Of a DNA stretch of 64,000 bases, positions 26,806 to 36,250 are shown one piece after another. This DNA is from Sulfitobacter sp. F26204 (GTDB lineage: Bacteria > Pseudomonadota > Alphaproteobacteria > Rhodobacterales > Rhodobacteraceae): NCBI RefSeq assembly GCF_026410305.1, contig NZ_JAPMLQ010000011.1, positions 1 to 64,000 of the forward strand, written 5' to 3'. The notes under the pieces are model-generated. The model worked only from the letters and a program-made list of their open reading frames with translations, was not told the DNA's origin and did not search any database. The position numbers and the translations under genes were made by a program. Position 1 is the stretch's first letter. Each line of letters begins with the position of its first letter.

Positions 26806-27018
26806 ATGACCCTTACACGCAAAGCACTGAACAAAGCCGTTCGCACATTTGTAACAGATGAAGACGGTGCAACCGCCATTGAATACGGCCTGTTTGCCGC
26901 CCTTGTGGGTGCCGTGATCGTAACCTCCGTTGCACTGTTGGGCAAACAAAGTGACGAAGGCTTCAGCACCATGAGTTCCGCACTGACAGATGCCGGCATT
27001 ACAGGCACAAGCGATTAA
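26806..27018 (+). CDS. flp: Flp-type pilin (type IVb)
   Basis: A 70-residue Flp pilin: short basic leader MTLTRKALNKAVRTFVTDEDG, then ATAIEYGLFAALVGAVIVTSVALLG. The prepilin cleavage G followed by a hydrophobic helix with the Glu-Tyr pair (EYG) is diagnostic. The mature subunit is about 49 residues. AGAGAA upstream supports the ATG at 26806. It is first in the tad cluster and 96 bases from tadZ; pilins are usually expressed well above the assembly genes. Confidence 0.93.
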   Translation: MTLTRKALNKAVRTFVTDEDGATAIEYGLFAALVGAVIVTSVALLGKQSDEGFSTMSSALTDAGITGTSD

Positions 27019-27114
27019 TCAAAGCGGTAAACCAGATGGTTTGCGCATGCGGCCGACGAGTCCGCATGCGCACCGTTACTCCAGCTTTTGTTACTTTGCC
27101 CGAGGCGAGATTTG

Positions 27115-28338
27115 ATGACCCATTCATCCTCACAAAATGCAGCAACCGCAACTCTGGCCGCATATGTCTGTACCGACCAAGGTGCCGAGGTTGCCCGCGC
27201 CGTTGTTGATCTGGCCGCCTGTGATCAAAGCGCGATGCATGGTGGTGGCCTTGGGGGCGCTGCGCGCCTTTGTACCGGCGCACAGATAGCAAAAACCATT
27301 ATCACCGAAATGGGCAACATGTCACTGGACGCCGCCTGTGAAAGCGTGAGCGAAATCTGCCAGACAGGCGCCAATGTGGTCGTTCTGGGCGACCGGTCGG
27401 ACCTTGGTACCTACCGCGCCCTGCTCAATGCGGGCGCTACCGAATATTTTGCCTTTCCCGTATCACCAGAAGAAATCATGGCCGCGAACAGCCGGGCTGC
27501 ACCGCGCATCCAGGATCCGGCACCCGCTGTTGAAACCCGACTGGGAACAAGTATCGGTGTCGTGGGATGCAATGGCGGTGTAGGCGCCAGCCTCTTGGCA
27601 CAAAGCCTTGCCTTTCATGCTTCAGCAGCAAAAGGACCAAACCTGCGAACAGCCCTGATCGACGCAGATCTGAGGTTTGGAACACAGGCAATAGATCTGG
27701 ATTGCAAGGACACGCGCGGTTTGCAAGAGGCCCTGTCAACACCCGATCGGATCGACCCGACTTTCCTCGGGGCAACGATGGAACAGTTGAACGACCGGCT
27801 GGCGCTCTATGCGCAACAGGTCCATCCAAGCCAAAGTACAGAAAAATTGAACGTTGCATTTCCTCATCTGATTGATGCCCTGAAATCGAATTTCGAGGCG
27901 GTAGTTGTGGATGTACCACGCGCCGCCCTGCTTCAGCAGAGCGATTATGCCACGGTATTTGATACCTTGGTTCTTGTGATGCCGGCGGGATATGCCGGCG
28001 TGAATGTCGCAAGCTGGATGATCACGCTTCTGAAATCCCAGGCGCCCAACCTGAAAATTCTTCCTGTCCTGTCGGAATTCCGTCAGGATGCAAAGCTGTC
28101 GCGTGGGGACATCGAAAAGGCGATCGGCCATGACATGGCCGCCATCATTCCCAATAGTGAGGCCGCGATCCGCAAGGCACATCGTGCCGCCAAACCACTG
28201 GTAGAGATGCAACCGCGCAGCCCACATGCAAAGGCAACCCGCAGCCTTTGGAACCTGGCTGTCGCACCCGTCAAAAAAGAAGAAAAACCTCAACAGCGTA
28301 GCGCCCGCGCTGGGTTCTTTCAGAGAGCCCCCGCATGA
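27115..28338 (+). CDS. tadZ: Tad pilus assembly protein TadZ/CpaE
   Basis: A 407-residue protein with an N-terminal receiver-like half (VVVLGDRSDLGTYRALLNAGATEYFAFP) and a C-terminal ParA/MinD-like ATPase fold starting at TSIGVVGCNGGVGAS near 146-159. The P-loop lacks the lysines of KGGVGKT (it reads NGGVGAS), as is known for atypical TadZ proteins, so ATP hydrolysis is doubtful. TadZ places the pilus machine at the pole. GAGGCGAG precedes the ATG at 27115. The stop overlaps tadA as ATGA. Confidence 0.9.
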   Translation: MTHSSSQNAATATLAAYVCTDQGAEVARAVVDLAACDQSAMHGGGLGGAARLCTGAQIAKTIITEMGNMSLDAACESVSEICQTGANVVVLGDRSDLGTYRALLNAGATEYFAFPVSPEEIMAANSRAAPRIQDPAPAVETRLGTSIGVVGCNGGVGASLLAQSLAFHASAAKGPNLRTALIDADLRFGTQAIDLDCKDTRGLQEALSTPDRIDPTFLGATMEQLNDRLALYAQQVHPSQSTEKLNVAFPHLIDALKSNFEAVVVDVPRAALLQQSDYATVFDTLVLVMPAGYAGVNVASWMITLLKSQAPNLKILPVLSEFRQDAKLSRGDIEKAIGHDMAAIIPNSEAAIRKAHRAAKPLVEMQPRSPHAKATRSLWNLAVAPVKKEEKPQQRSARAGFFQRAPA

Positions 28339-29942
28339 CATTGCATGTGAATCAACCTTCTATGCGCGACGCTGTTGCGCAAGTCGTTGAAATCGCCAAA
28401 CAAATCAACGCAGACGGCTTTAGCGCTGAAGACCGGGCAAATTCTGCCGTGTCTTTTGTCGTTGAACAGGGCGAATTCCACTGGCCTCTCGCCCTGCAAC
28501 GTCAGATTCTGGCCGAAGCCATCTCCATGCTTGAACCTGATGCGCCAAGACCTGTACCCGCTGCCGCGCCTCTTGAGCTGACAACGCAGATGCAGGTCCC
28601 CGAGCAGCCCCCTGTTCATCAGGCCGCACCTTCGCCACGGCAAACGGCGCCGGCCCGGCCTGCGCCCGCCGCTACACCTTCAATGAAATTGCTGACGCTT
28701 GCCAACGAGGTCGTGCATTCGCTGCTTGAGTTCCTGGACTTCACTGAATTGGCTTCCAAACCGCGCGAAGAACAAGAAAGCCTGATCCGTTCCGGTATCG
28801 AAGCCTTGTCAGCCAAGAACAAACTGCATCTGAACGGACGCGAGGTTTCGGAACTTGTTTCTGCCGTACTGGCAGACATGCTGGGCCTTGGTCCCCTCGA
28901 AGCCCTGCTTGCGGACGACCGGATCACCGACATCATGGTAAACGGTCCCGACAAGATCTATGTCGAACGCGGTGGCAAGCTTGAGCTGACAGACATTCGT
29001 TTCCGCGACAACGCCCATGTTTTTGCCGTGGCAAGCCGGATTGTTTCGGCCATCGGGCGGCGGATTGATGAATCCCAGCCAATGGTCGATGCGCGCCTTG
29101 CCGATGGCAGTCGCGTGAACATTGCCGTGCCACCACTGGCCATCGACGGACCGACAATCACCATCCGTAAATTCCCCTCGGCGCCCGTGAAACTCGACGA
29201 TCTCATTGAAGGGGGCAGCCTCACATCGCAAATGGGCCGCTTTCTGTCCCTGGCGGCTTATCTGCGCCTGAATGTTCTTGTGTCAGGTGGCACCGGGTCT
29301 GGCAAAACCACCCTGATGAACGCCATGTCCGGCTTTATTCCCGAAGGCGAGCGGATCGTGACCATCGAGGACGCCGCCGAACTGCGCTTTCAGCAAAGCC
29401 ATGTCGTGCGCTTTGAAACCCGCCCCCCCAACGTCGAAGGGGTTGGCGAGATCACGATGCGCACACTGGTACGCAACGCACTGCGCATGCGCCCTGACCG
29501 CATCATCATCGGCGAGGTACGCGGCGATGAAGTCCTGGACCTGTTGCAGGCGATGAACACCGGCCATGACGGATCCATGAGCACGCTGCACGCCAACTCT
29601 CCCGCCGAAGCGCTGACCCGCGTTGAAAGCATGGCAGCACTGGCAGGCTTTGCACCCGGTGACGGTGTCGTGCGCCGACAGCTTGCTGATGCCGTACATC
29701 TGATTGTGCAGGTTTCGCGAATGCGCGACGGCAAGCGGCGCGTCACCTCGATTTCCGAAGTTGCCGGCATCTCAGGCGATGTCATCACTCTACAGGAATT
29801 GTTTACCTTCCGCACCGATCCGGCAAGCACGCGAGTCAAGGTGACCGGTGAACATATCTATTCCGGCTATCGGCCAAACTTTGCCAGCCGCGCCGCCGAC
29901 TACGGTGTCGCTGACGAACTTGATGCAATCCTGGGGAACTGA
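28335..29942 (+). CDS. tadA: Tad pilus assembly ATPase TadA/CpaF
   Basis: A 535-residue secretion ATPase. It has a long Pro/Ala-rich N-terminal region, then the VirB11-like core: [21 protein letters not shown], Walker [10 protein letters not shown] (about 318), Asp box [12 protein letters not shown], and a His/Walker B block ending [22 protein letters not shown]. It drives Flp pilus extension, and probably retraction, from the cytoplasm. ATGA overlap with tadZ; tadB follows after two bases. Confidence 0.95.
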   Translation: MTLHVNQPSMRDAVAQVVEIAKQINADGFSAEDRANSAVSFVVEQGEFHWPLALQRQILAEAISMLEPDAPRPVPAAAPLELTTQMQVPEQPPVHQAAPSPRQTAPARPAPAATPSMKLLTLANEVVHSLLEFLDFTELASKPREEQESLIRSGIEALSAKNKLHLNGREVSELVSAVLADMLGLGPLEALLADDRITDIMVNGPDKIYVERGGKLELTDIRFRDNAHVFAVASRIVSAIGRRIDESQPMVDARLADGSRVNIAVPPLAIDGPTITIRKFPSAPVKLDDLIEGGSLTSQMGRFLSLAAYLRLNVLVSGGTGSGKTTLMNAMSGFIPEGERIVTIEDAAELRFQQSHVVRFETRPPNVEGVGEITMRTLVRNALRMRPDRIIIGEVRGDEVLDLLQAMNTGHDGSMSTLHANSPAEALTRVESMAALAGFAPGDGVVRRQLADAVHLIVQVSRMRDGKRRVTSISEVAGISGDVITLQELFTFRTDPASTRVKVTGEHIYSGYRPNFASRAADYGVADELDAILGN

Positions 29943-29944
29943 AG

Positions 29945-30898
29945 ATGTCTGTCATGACCATCTCCCTTATCGTCGGTTTTATCCTGAACGCGGCCTTGTT
30001 GCTGTTCGGTTTCATTCTTGCCGATCGCCAGCGCCGTCGCCATCTTGCCAGATTGAACCGCGCCGCACAGGGTGAAGTCACCGCCGAGTCCGTAAAATTG
30101 ATGGGTAAGAAACGTCCAAAGACACGGCCCACCAATCGTGTCGAACGCATCATTGCTTTCATCGAACGCCAGCTCGACCAGACCAGCCTCAGCCTGAGCG
30201 TGTCGGAGTTGTTGATTCAACTCGGCCTCGGCTTGCTAGGTGTTTATGCGTTGACCGTTTTGGTGGTCGGTATCCATCCCCTGCTTGCGCTGCCTGTTGC
30301 GGCTTGCGTCGTCCTTGGTGTGCTGATGTCCGTGCTGAACATTGCCCAGACCCGTTACAAAAAGGCATTTGCCGCCGATCTCCCTGAAGCGCTTGATATT
30401 TTTGCACGGGGCCTGCGTGCGGGGCGTCCGGTTATGGATTCGATGGCCATAGTCGTCGATAACTCCAAGGGGCCGATCCTGCACGAATTCACCCGCTGTC
30501 ATGATGAAGTGCGCATGGGCACCTCCCTGCCAGAAAGCCTTGACCGGTTAAGCCTGCGATTGCCTTTGCCCGAAGTGACATTCTTTGCGGTTTCAACCTC
30601 GTTGCAGGCGGAAACAGGTGGCAACCTCATCGAAACGATGGAGAACCTGGCTTCCCAACTGCGTAACCGCCGGCAATTGCGCAAAAAGGCCCGCGCCCTG
30701 TCATCAGAAGCCCGGGCGAGCGCAACGATCCTCGCCGCACTGCCTTTTGCCGTTGCCCTGGTACTGGCGGTGTTGAACGGCAGCTACCTTGAACCGCTTT
30801 ACGCAGATCCCAGAGGACAGGTTATGTCACTTGCCGCGATCACAAGTGTTGGTCTTGGTGTCTTTATCATGTTGCGGATGGGGAAGCTCAATGTCTGA
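29945..30898 (+). CDS. tadB: Tad inner-membrane platform protein TadB
   Basis: A 317-residue GspF-fold membrane protein. It has an N-terminal helix (ISLIVGFILNAALLLFGFIL), a central cytoplasmic T2SSF domain (FARGLRAGRPVMDSMAIV, FFAVSTSLQAETGGNLIETMENLA), and C-terminal helices. TadB and TadC form the platform on which TadA acts. It overlaps tadC by eight bases. Confidence 0.93.
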   Translation: MSVMTISLIVGFILNAALLLFGFILADRQRRRHLARLNRAAQGEVTAESVKLMGKKRPKTRPTNRVERIIAFIERQLDQTSLSLSVSELLIQLGLGLLGVYALTVLVVGIHPLLALPVAACVVLGVLMSVLNIAQTRYKKAFAADLPEALDIFARGLRAGRPVMDSMAIVVDNSKGPILHEFTRCHDEVRMGTSLPESLDRLSLRLPLPEVTFFAVSTSLQAETGGNLIETMENLASQLRNRRQLRKKARALSSEARASATILAALPFAVALVLAVLNGSYLEPLYADPRGQVMSLAAITSVGLGVFIMLRMGKLNV

Positions 30899-31859
30899 CT
30901 CATTGTTACAGGTTTTCTGGATGGCCTTCACTGGTCTCACATCGGCAATGCTTGCATTGGCGGCATTATATTATTCCGAACGTCAGAGAAGCCTTCGCGC
31001 AGCACGCCTGCGCCGTGCGAACGGATCTGAACAGGCGCGCAGTGGTGCAAGGTCGCAAGGTTCTGACAAATTGTTCAACAGCTTCACCGCCCGGCTGCGT
31101 CATGTCATTGTCACGGTGGGCGAACGTCTTGCCGTGGTGCTGGGCGGTGAGGCGCGTGAAACCGCGGCAGAACTTTCCTCGGCCGGGTATCGCAGCCGCG
31201 ATGCATTGCTGATCTATGCTTTCCTCAAGACTGTTCTACCCCTTGGTGCCCTGGTGGGCGGTCTGATCTGGGTCGCCGCAACAAAGGATTTTGACATCGA
31301 CATGCTGATGCCTGTCGCAATTGTCATTGGCTCTGCCCTGGCCCTGTCAAAGGGCGTTGATCTCTTTGTCGACTTCCGCCGCAAGAGGCGCCTTGACAGT
31401 ATTCGCAACAGCTTTCCGGATATGCTTGAGTTGATTGTCATTACATCCGAAGCCGGTCTTGGTCCACAGCCTGCCCTGCACCGCGTCGCACATGAGTTGT
31501 CCCTGTCCCACCCCGAACTGGCACAGGAAGTCTTGCAAATGGTGTCAGAGATGGCGATGACCAATGACTATCGCAGCGCATATGAAAAGCTGAACCAACG
31601 TGTACCCCTGCCGGAAATCGGCGTATTTACCCAGACCCTGGATCAATCGGACCGGTATGGCACACCCTTCGCACGGGCGATGCGCACATTGATCACAGAA
31701 CAACGTAGCAATCGGTTGATGGCGGTTGAGGAAAAGGCCGCGCGGCTACCGGTTCTCATGACCCTGCCGTTGATCTTCTGCATCATGCCGGCGGTCTTTG
31801 TCGTTCTTGTAGGTCCGGCCGGATTAAGCGTTTTTGACAACATCATTGCGGGTAGATGA
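30891..31859 (+). CDS. tadC: Tad inner-membrane platform protein TadC
   Basis: A 322-residue protein with the same T2SSF domain as TadB (MLELIVITSEAGLGPQPALHRVA, then FTQTLDQSDRYGTPFARAMRTL). Hydrophobic helices flank it, ending in LPLIFCIMPAVFVVLVGPAGLSVFD. The ATG at 30891 lies inside tadB; the frame is open to 30789, but only within tadB, so the shorter start is used. The stop overlaps the next ATG (ATGA). Confidence 0.93.
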   Translation: MSDSLLQVFWMAFTGLTSAMLALAALYYSERQRSLRAARLRRANGSEQARSGARSQGSDKLFNSFTARLRHVIVTVGERLAVVLGGEARETAAELSSAGYRSRDALLIYAFLKTVLPLGALVGGLIWVAATKDFDIDMLMPVAIVIGSALALSKGVDLFVDFRRKRRLDSIRNSFPDMLELIVITSEAGLGPQPALHRVAHELSLSHPELAQEVLQMVSEMAMTNDYRSAYEKLNQRVPLPEIGVFTQTLDQSDRYGTPFARAMRTLITEQRSNRLMAVEEKAARLPVLMTLPLIFCIMPAVFVVLVGPAGLSVFDNIIAGR

Positions 31860-32299
31860 GACATAAAATGACCTATAACCCGATCTCGTTTCTCAACACC
31901 TTCCGCCGGGACCAATCCGGTGCCGTTGCCATCGAATTCGTTCTGATTGCGCCTTTGCTGTTCGGGCTGGTGTTCGGCATCATAGTTATCGGATACTTCA
32001 TCGGCGTCAGCCACTCTGTCGCGCAACTTGCTACTGACGCAGTGCGCGCATCCGTGGCGGGACTAGACATGCAGGAACGTACCGAATTGGCTGCCGCCTA
32101 TCTGGCAGATGCCAGCCTCAAATATCCACTGTTGATACAGGAGTCGGTCAGCCCACAGATTATCACCAGCGATGCGAATCCCCCCAGCATGACCGTCAAT
32201 GTCACCTACGAAATCGACGGATCCGTACTGGCCATTGCAAACAGCTTTCTGGGACTCAACATTGCAGATATCAAGGGGAGTTCCTTCCTTGCCTATTAA
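31856..32299 (+). CDS. tadE: TadE-like minor pseudopilin
   Basis: A 147-residue protein with the TadE motif: RRDQSGAVAIEFVLIAPLLFGLVFGIIVIGYF, a prepilin-like G before a hydrophobic helix with Glu at position five. The rest is a small periplasmic domain. TadE proteins are cleaved by the prepilin peptidase and act as minor pilins. The start is 31856 (ATGA overlap with tadC) or 31868. The end overlaps the TTG start of the next gene by 11 bases. Confidence 0.87.
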   Translation: MRHKMTYNPISFLNTFRRDQSGAVAIEFVLIAPLLFGLVFGIIVIGYFIGVSHSVAQLATDAVRASVAGLDMQERTELAAAYLADASLKYPLLIQESVSPQIITSDANPPSMTVNVTYEIDGSVLAIANSFLGLNIADIKGSSFLAY

Positions 32300-34073
32300 G
32301 CCAAACCTGTGGACGTCCTTTGCCCGCGAGGAAAGCGGCGCCGTTGCGGTGATCGTATCCTTGCTGCTGACTGTGCTGATCGGTTTCGTGGCCCTCGGTG
32401 TCGATGTTGCAGCACTGTACCGCGAACGCGCCAAACTACAGTCAGACGGTGATCTGGCCGCGATGAGCAGTGTCATAGATACGGATTCAGCCAATGCCCG
32501 CGCGATACATGCGCTTGGCCAAAACGACCGGGGCAGCGAGACACTGAACACGCTTCAGACGGGACGTTTTCTGCGCAATCCCGAAGTGGCACGAGAAGAC
32601 CGGTTTACGCCGCTTCCTGCCGGTAGCCCGGGCATCAACTCTGTATTTCTCACCCTGCAGGATGATGCACCCCTGCACTTTGCCAAGATTTTCACCGACG
32701 AAGATACCTTGCAGCTGACTCGCAGTTCGACAGCGATACGGACCGGCGCGGCTAGTTTCTCCTTGAACAGCAACATCATCCGTCTGGACGAAGGCGGGCT
32801 GAATTCACTGCTGTCCGAGACTCTGGGTGCAGAGGTTTCGCTCACCGCAGGAGAAATCGAGATGTTGGCAGATGCCGAGGTCAACATCGGAGATCTCCTT
32901 AATGATCTGGATCAACGCATCGGCAATGCCGCACGCAATCCGGCGGCAATTCTGGATGCACAGACCAATGCCGGGCAGGTCCTGGCATCATTGCAAAGCC
33001 TGCTGCCTTCCAGTGTGGCAGGCCTGATTGGTGAAATCGCATCCGGAGGGGCGTCATTTGGGCTTCCGATTGAGGCGATCATCGGCGGGATCGATACCGA
33101 ACTTGGCCTGACGGCGATCGAATTTGCCTCCGAAATCGAATTATCCGCTCTTGATATTGTACAAGCGGTTGCCAGTTCCAAAGCCTACCAACTTGAAATG
33201 GGGCTTTCGGCCGATGTGTCCGTACCTGGCGTCACTTCGGTCACCACCCGTCTTGCGGCAGGTGAACCACCTGCCAGATCCGGATGGGTCGCTCTTGGTG
33301 AGGAAGACGTGCAATTGCATCGTGCGGCTGTACGATTGGAAACCAATATCGATTTGGTGCCTGACCTTCTGGGCGATCTTGGCGTCGGCATCTCCGCAAC
33401 CCGTTTGAACGTCCCGCTCTACGTAGAGGTAGCCGGAGCAACCGCAACCCTGGATGAAATCAACTGTGCTTCCCCAGAGACAGAGGCGGTTGCCACGCGT
33501 TTCACGACCGATTCAACGCCACTAAGCCCGGAGAATGGCACCTCTGTCGCGGCACTCTATCTGGGCGCAATCAATGAAGACATGTTCAACAGCGGCCCAA
33601 TCGCCCCCTCTTCGGTGGATTTTGCCGACATCTTGGATGTGACGCTTCGCATCGAACTGCCCTTGTTGCCGGACATCGTGATCGCCGGTGTCACCATTCA
33701 GGCCCGTTCCAACGTCGCCCTGGGCCAATCGCAAACAGAGGAAATCACCTTTACCCGTGCAGAGGTGAAGGCGGGCAATACGACCAAATACTTCGGTTCG
33801 GGTGATTTGCTATCTTCGGGAATTTCAAGCCTGCTGTCACCGGCCAACACAGAACTGCGCGTGAAGCCGGGACAAGAAGGATTGATCTCGGGTTTGGCGG
33901 CACCATTGGTGACAACGCTTCTTGCCGTGTTGCCCGGCCAGTTGCTGACAACGCTCGCGGGGCCACTTGATACCGTGGTCGATTCCGCATTGAACAGCCT
34001 GGGGATCCGGCTGGGCGAAGGAGAGTTGGAACTGACCGGCCATCACTGCGAATTGGTGAGGTTGGTACAGTGA
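32289..34073 (+). CDS. tadG: TadG-like protein
   Basis: A 594-residue protein that begins LPIKPNLWTSFAREESGAVAVIVSLLLTVLIGFVALGVDV, a TadE/TadG-type anchor. A long periplasmic part follows without a visible von Willebrand A domain, so it is an atypical TadG. The TTG at 32289 is chosen because AAGGGGAG lies eight bases upstream and no ATG follows near the anchor. It closes the tad operon, just before a strong terminator. Confidence 0.78.
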   Translation: MPIKPNLWTSFAREESGAVAVIVSLLLTVLIGFVALGVDVAALYRERAKLQSDGDLAAMSSVIDTDSANARAIHALGQNDRGSETLNTLQTGRFLRNPEVAREDRFTPLPAGSPGINSVFLTLQDDAPLHFAKIFTDEDTLQLTRSSTAIRTGAASFSLNSNIIRLDEGGLNSLLSETLGAEVSLTAGEIEMLADAEVNIGDLLNDLDQRIGNAARNPAAILDAQTNAGQVLASLQSLLPSSVAGLIGEIASGGASFGLPIEAIIGGIDTELGLTAIEFASEIELSALDIVQAVASSKAYQLEMGLSADVSVPGVTSVTTRLAAGEPPARSGWVALGEEDVQLHRAAVRLETNIDLVPDLLGDLGVGISATRLNVPLYVEVAGATATLDEINCASPETEAVATRFTTDSTPLSPENGTSVAALYLGAINEDMFNSGPIAPSSVDFADILDVTLRIELPLLPDIVIAGVTIQARSNVALGQSQTEEITFTRAEVKAGNTTKYFGSGDLLSSGISSLLSPANTELRVKPGQEGLISGLAAPLVTTLLAVLPGQLLTTLAGPLDTVVDSALNSLGIRLGEGELELTGHHCELVRLVQ

Positions 34074-34094
34074 GTATAGGCAAACAGCAGACGC

Positions 34095-34126
34095 AAAAAA
34101 AGCGTGCCAGACTCGGCACGCTTTTT
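34095..34126. terminator. Bidirectional terminator between tadG and the LuxR gene
   Basis: The stem GCGTGCC (34102-34108) with GGCACGC (34115-34121) encloses the loop AGACTC. It is preceded by a run of seven A and followed by TTTTT, so it terminates transcripts from both sides. It sits 28 bases after the tadG stop and just beyond the stop of the convergent LuxR-type gene. Confidence 0.93.
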
Positions 34127-34138
34127 GAAAAGGGTCGC

Positions 34139-34720
34139 TCAGGCTTTCAGTTTTACAAAATCAACGAATTTAGTACGACCAACAAGCGGCAAGATGTTGC
34201 GTGTGAAAAACGGTTCCTTCTTGCCCATTTGTTCTTCATTCGAAGCATTCGCCATGGCGCAGACCTCATCGGTCACAAATGCAATCAACTGATACCGCGA
34301 ACCCAGCCCCGATTTCTGATAAATGCTGCCAAGTTGCGATTTGACCGTCGCAATGGCACATCCGCGCATTTCTGCAACCTCACTGTTAGAAAACCCTTTG
34401 GCGACAAAAATGGCAACATCCGCTTCTGCTTTTGACAATCCCCAGTCACGTGCATTGCGTGCGATGACGCTTTCCTTGGCGGCTGGTGTCCCTTCACCCG
34501 GTGCGAGCCGTTGAATGCGTTCACCTTCAATATAGGATTTCATCTGCTTGAAACAAAAATAGGCGACGCCGCTGGTCAGCGCGAAGAACAAGGCGAACAA
34601 ACCCAATATCGTTGCAATGCCGGTGCTGAGCGGGTCCAGAAAGTAGCTGACTACGAATGATGTTTTCAGTGCTGCCACACCAAAAACGAGGAAGAAACCG
34701 GAAACCACATAACGTACCAT
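34139..34720 (-). CDS. Membrane-anchored LuxR-type HTH regulator
   Basis: A 193-residue protein with two N-terminal hydrophobic helices (YVVSGFFLVFGVAALKTSFVV and IATILGLFALFFALTSGVAYF) and a C-terminal LuxR helix-turn-helix (LSKAEADVAIFVAKGFSNSEVAEMRGCAIATVKSQLGSIYQKSG). There is no receiver or autoinducer domain, so it may sense the membrane state or a partner. It faces the tad operon across a shared terminator and may regulate it; that is inference. The ATG at 34720 has only a weak GGGG site. Confidence 0.82.
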   Translation of the reverse strand: MVRYVVSGFFLVFGVAALKTSFVVSYFLDPLSTGIATILGLFALFFALTSGVAYFCFKQMKSYIEGERIQRLAPGEGTPAAKESVIARNARDWGLSKAEADVAIFVAKGFSNSEVAEMRGCAIATVKSQLGSIYQKSGLGSRYQLIAFVTDEVCAMANASNEEQMGKKEPFFTRNILPLVGRTKFVDFVKLKA

Positions 34721-34992
34721 TTGAGACCCCTACTTTGCCTGGTTAAGTTAGGAGAGCATTTTCGCGATAATTGTGTCTAATTCATGTCACTTTTAAAGAT
34801 TTCAACTTATAGCGGCCAATTTTACCCCTGAAAATGGGGTAAAACCTGCTGCGATTCGGGAAAAATACCTGAAAACACCACTCTGCCGCCGATGCCGGGC
34901 GTCATTGGAATGGACCCGCCCATCGCAACGCGGCGCGCCCTGACCGGGATATGCGCCGCGATCGAACCCCTCAGGATAAGCCGATCAAGAAT

Positions 34993-35874
34993 CTAATACC
35001 ACTTTGCGACCGGGGGCAAACTCATCAGAACCGCCTCGGGATCGTGCCCTGTTTCCAGGCCAAATTTTGTCCCGCGGTCATAGACAAGGTTATATTCCGC
35101 ATATAGCCCGCGATGCTGTAACTGGGTGTCCCTATCCGCATCGCTCCAGGCCTGGATCCGGCGTTTGTCGACAACCGGGACAAATGCCGGCAGGAACGCA
35201 GCACCGACATCTTGCGTCAGTTTGAAATCAGCATCCCAATCGCCGGTGTTCCGATCATCATAGAAAATGCCCCCTACCCCACGCGCCCGCTTGCGATGCG
35301 GGATGTAAAAATACTCATCCGCCCAGGCCTTCAGCTCGTCATACAGGGTGGCGCCATGCGGGTCACAGGCCCCTTTCATCGCAGCATGAAAATGTGCCGT
35401 GTCTTCCTCATATTCGATACAGGGGTTCAAATCGGCCCCGCCACCGAACCACCAGGCATGCGGCGTCCAGAACATGCGCGTGTTCATGTGAACCGCCGGG
35501 GCGTGCGGGTTCTGCATATGCGCCACCAGTGAAATGCCCGATGCCCAGAACCTGGGATCATTCTGCATACCTGGGATTCCCTTGCGGGCGGCCATCGCGG
35601 ATTGCGCGCGTTCCCCCAGGGTGCCGTAGACGGTAGAGATATTGACCCCGACCTTTTCAAAGACGCGGCCACCACGCATCACGCTCATCTCACCGCCGCC
35701 TGCATCGGTGCCGTCATCAGAACCGCGGGTGGTTTTGCGAACCTCGAACCGCCCGGCAGGTGCGCTGCTATCGTGGCGATCTTCCAATGCGTGAAATGCC
35801 CCGACAATTTCGTCGCGCAATTGACGAAACCAGTGTGAGGCTTGGCTTTTTTCGGTTTCAAGGTTTTTTGTCAT
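34993..35874 (-). CDS. hemF: Oxygen-dependent coproporphyrinogen III oxidase HemF
   Basis: A 293-residue HemF that converts coproporphyrinogen III to protoporphyrinogen IX with O2 in heme synthesis. Diagnostic blocks are RGGRVFEKVGVNISTVYG, ISLVAHMQNPHAPAVHMN, WWFGGGADLNPC, RGVGGIFYDD and the C-terminal EYNLVYDRGTKFGLETGHD. The length is that of a complete family member. It lies alone between the LuxR gene and the rep module. An FNR-type box lies 81-94 bp upstream of the ATG, suggesting oxygen-linked control. Confidence 0.95.
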   Translation of the reverse strand: MTKNLETEKSQASHWFRQLRDEIVGAFHALEDRHDSSAPAGRFEVRKTTRGSDDGTDAGGGEMSVMRGGRVFEKVGVNISTVYGTLGERAQSAMAARKGIPGMQNDPRFWASGISLVAHMQNPHAPAVHMNTRMFWTPHAWWFGGGADLNPCIEYEEDTAHFHAAMKGACDPHGATLYDELKAWADEYFYIPHRKRARGVGGIFYDDRNTGDWDADFKLTQDVGAAFLPAFVPVVDKRRIQAWSDADRDTQLQHRGLYAEYNLVYDRGTKFGLETGHDPEAVLMSLPPVAKWY

Positions 35875-35954
35875 GATGAACTTTTCTCAGTCTGCTTCAA
35901 TTCCTGCCTAACGTCGGCTTTCAAAAGTTTAAATGGAAAGTCAGACCTTTGTAT

Positions 35955-35968
35955 TTGATCTGGATCAC
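35955..35968. promoter_or_regulatory. FNR/FnrL-type box upstream of hemF
   Basis: TTGATCTGGATCAC matches the FNR consensus TTGAT-N4-ATCAA in nine of ten fixed positions. Its centre is 87 bp upstream of the hemF ATG. In Rhodobacter relatives FnrL controls several heme genes, so hemF is the likely target; rep lies about 370 bp away on the other side. Confidence 0.6.
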
Positions 35969-36195
35969 CTGTCAGTCTGGGTTGTTCCAGGGTATCAGTA
36001 CAGGGATGTCGGGCCTGATACAGGACTAAAACACATTAGTCATTGCATTTTGCACCAAATGAAGTCTATTTGTCGGCTTAAGGGGGTCAAAACCTCCAAT
36101 GAGGCAGTGTAACGATTCCCGGCACAAACTTTTGTGGACGGTCGGGATTTGCAAGAAACAGGAGGCGCATCCACGGCAGCAGTTATCCCAATGCT

Positions 36196-36235
36196 ATAAA
36201 TCAAAGGGCCCGCGCGGCGGCAACCACACGAGCCC
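36196..36235 (-). ncRNA. Terminator-like hairpin of a possible antisense RNA to the rep leader
   Basis: Read on the minus strand, positions 36235-36224 pair with 36217-36206 over 12 positions with three G-U wobbles, around a six-base loop. A TTTGATTTAT tail follows. On the plus strand the three wobbles become A-C mismatches, so the structure suits a minus-strand RNA. The placement in the rep leader resembles the counter-transcribed RNAs that set plasmid copy number. The promoter is not resolved. Confidence 0.45.
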
Positions 36236-36250
36236 TCATGTAAAACGTCA

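Noticed and set aside
36183..36191. DnaA box (TTATCCCAA)
   Set aside because: Only seven of nine positions match TTATCCACA, and no cluster of boxes or iterons is present, so an origin cannot be claimed from it.
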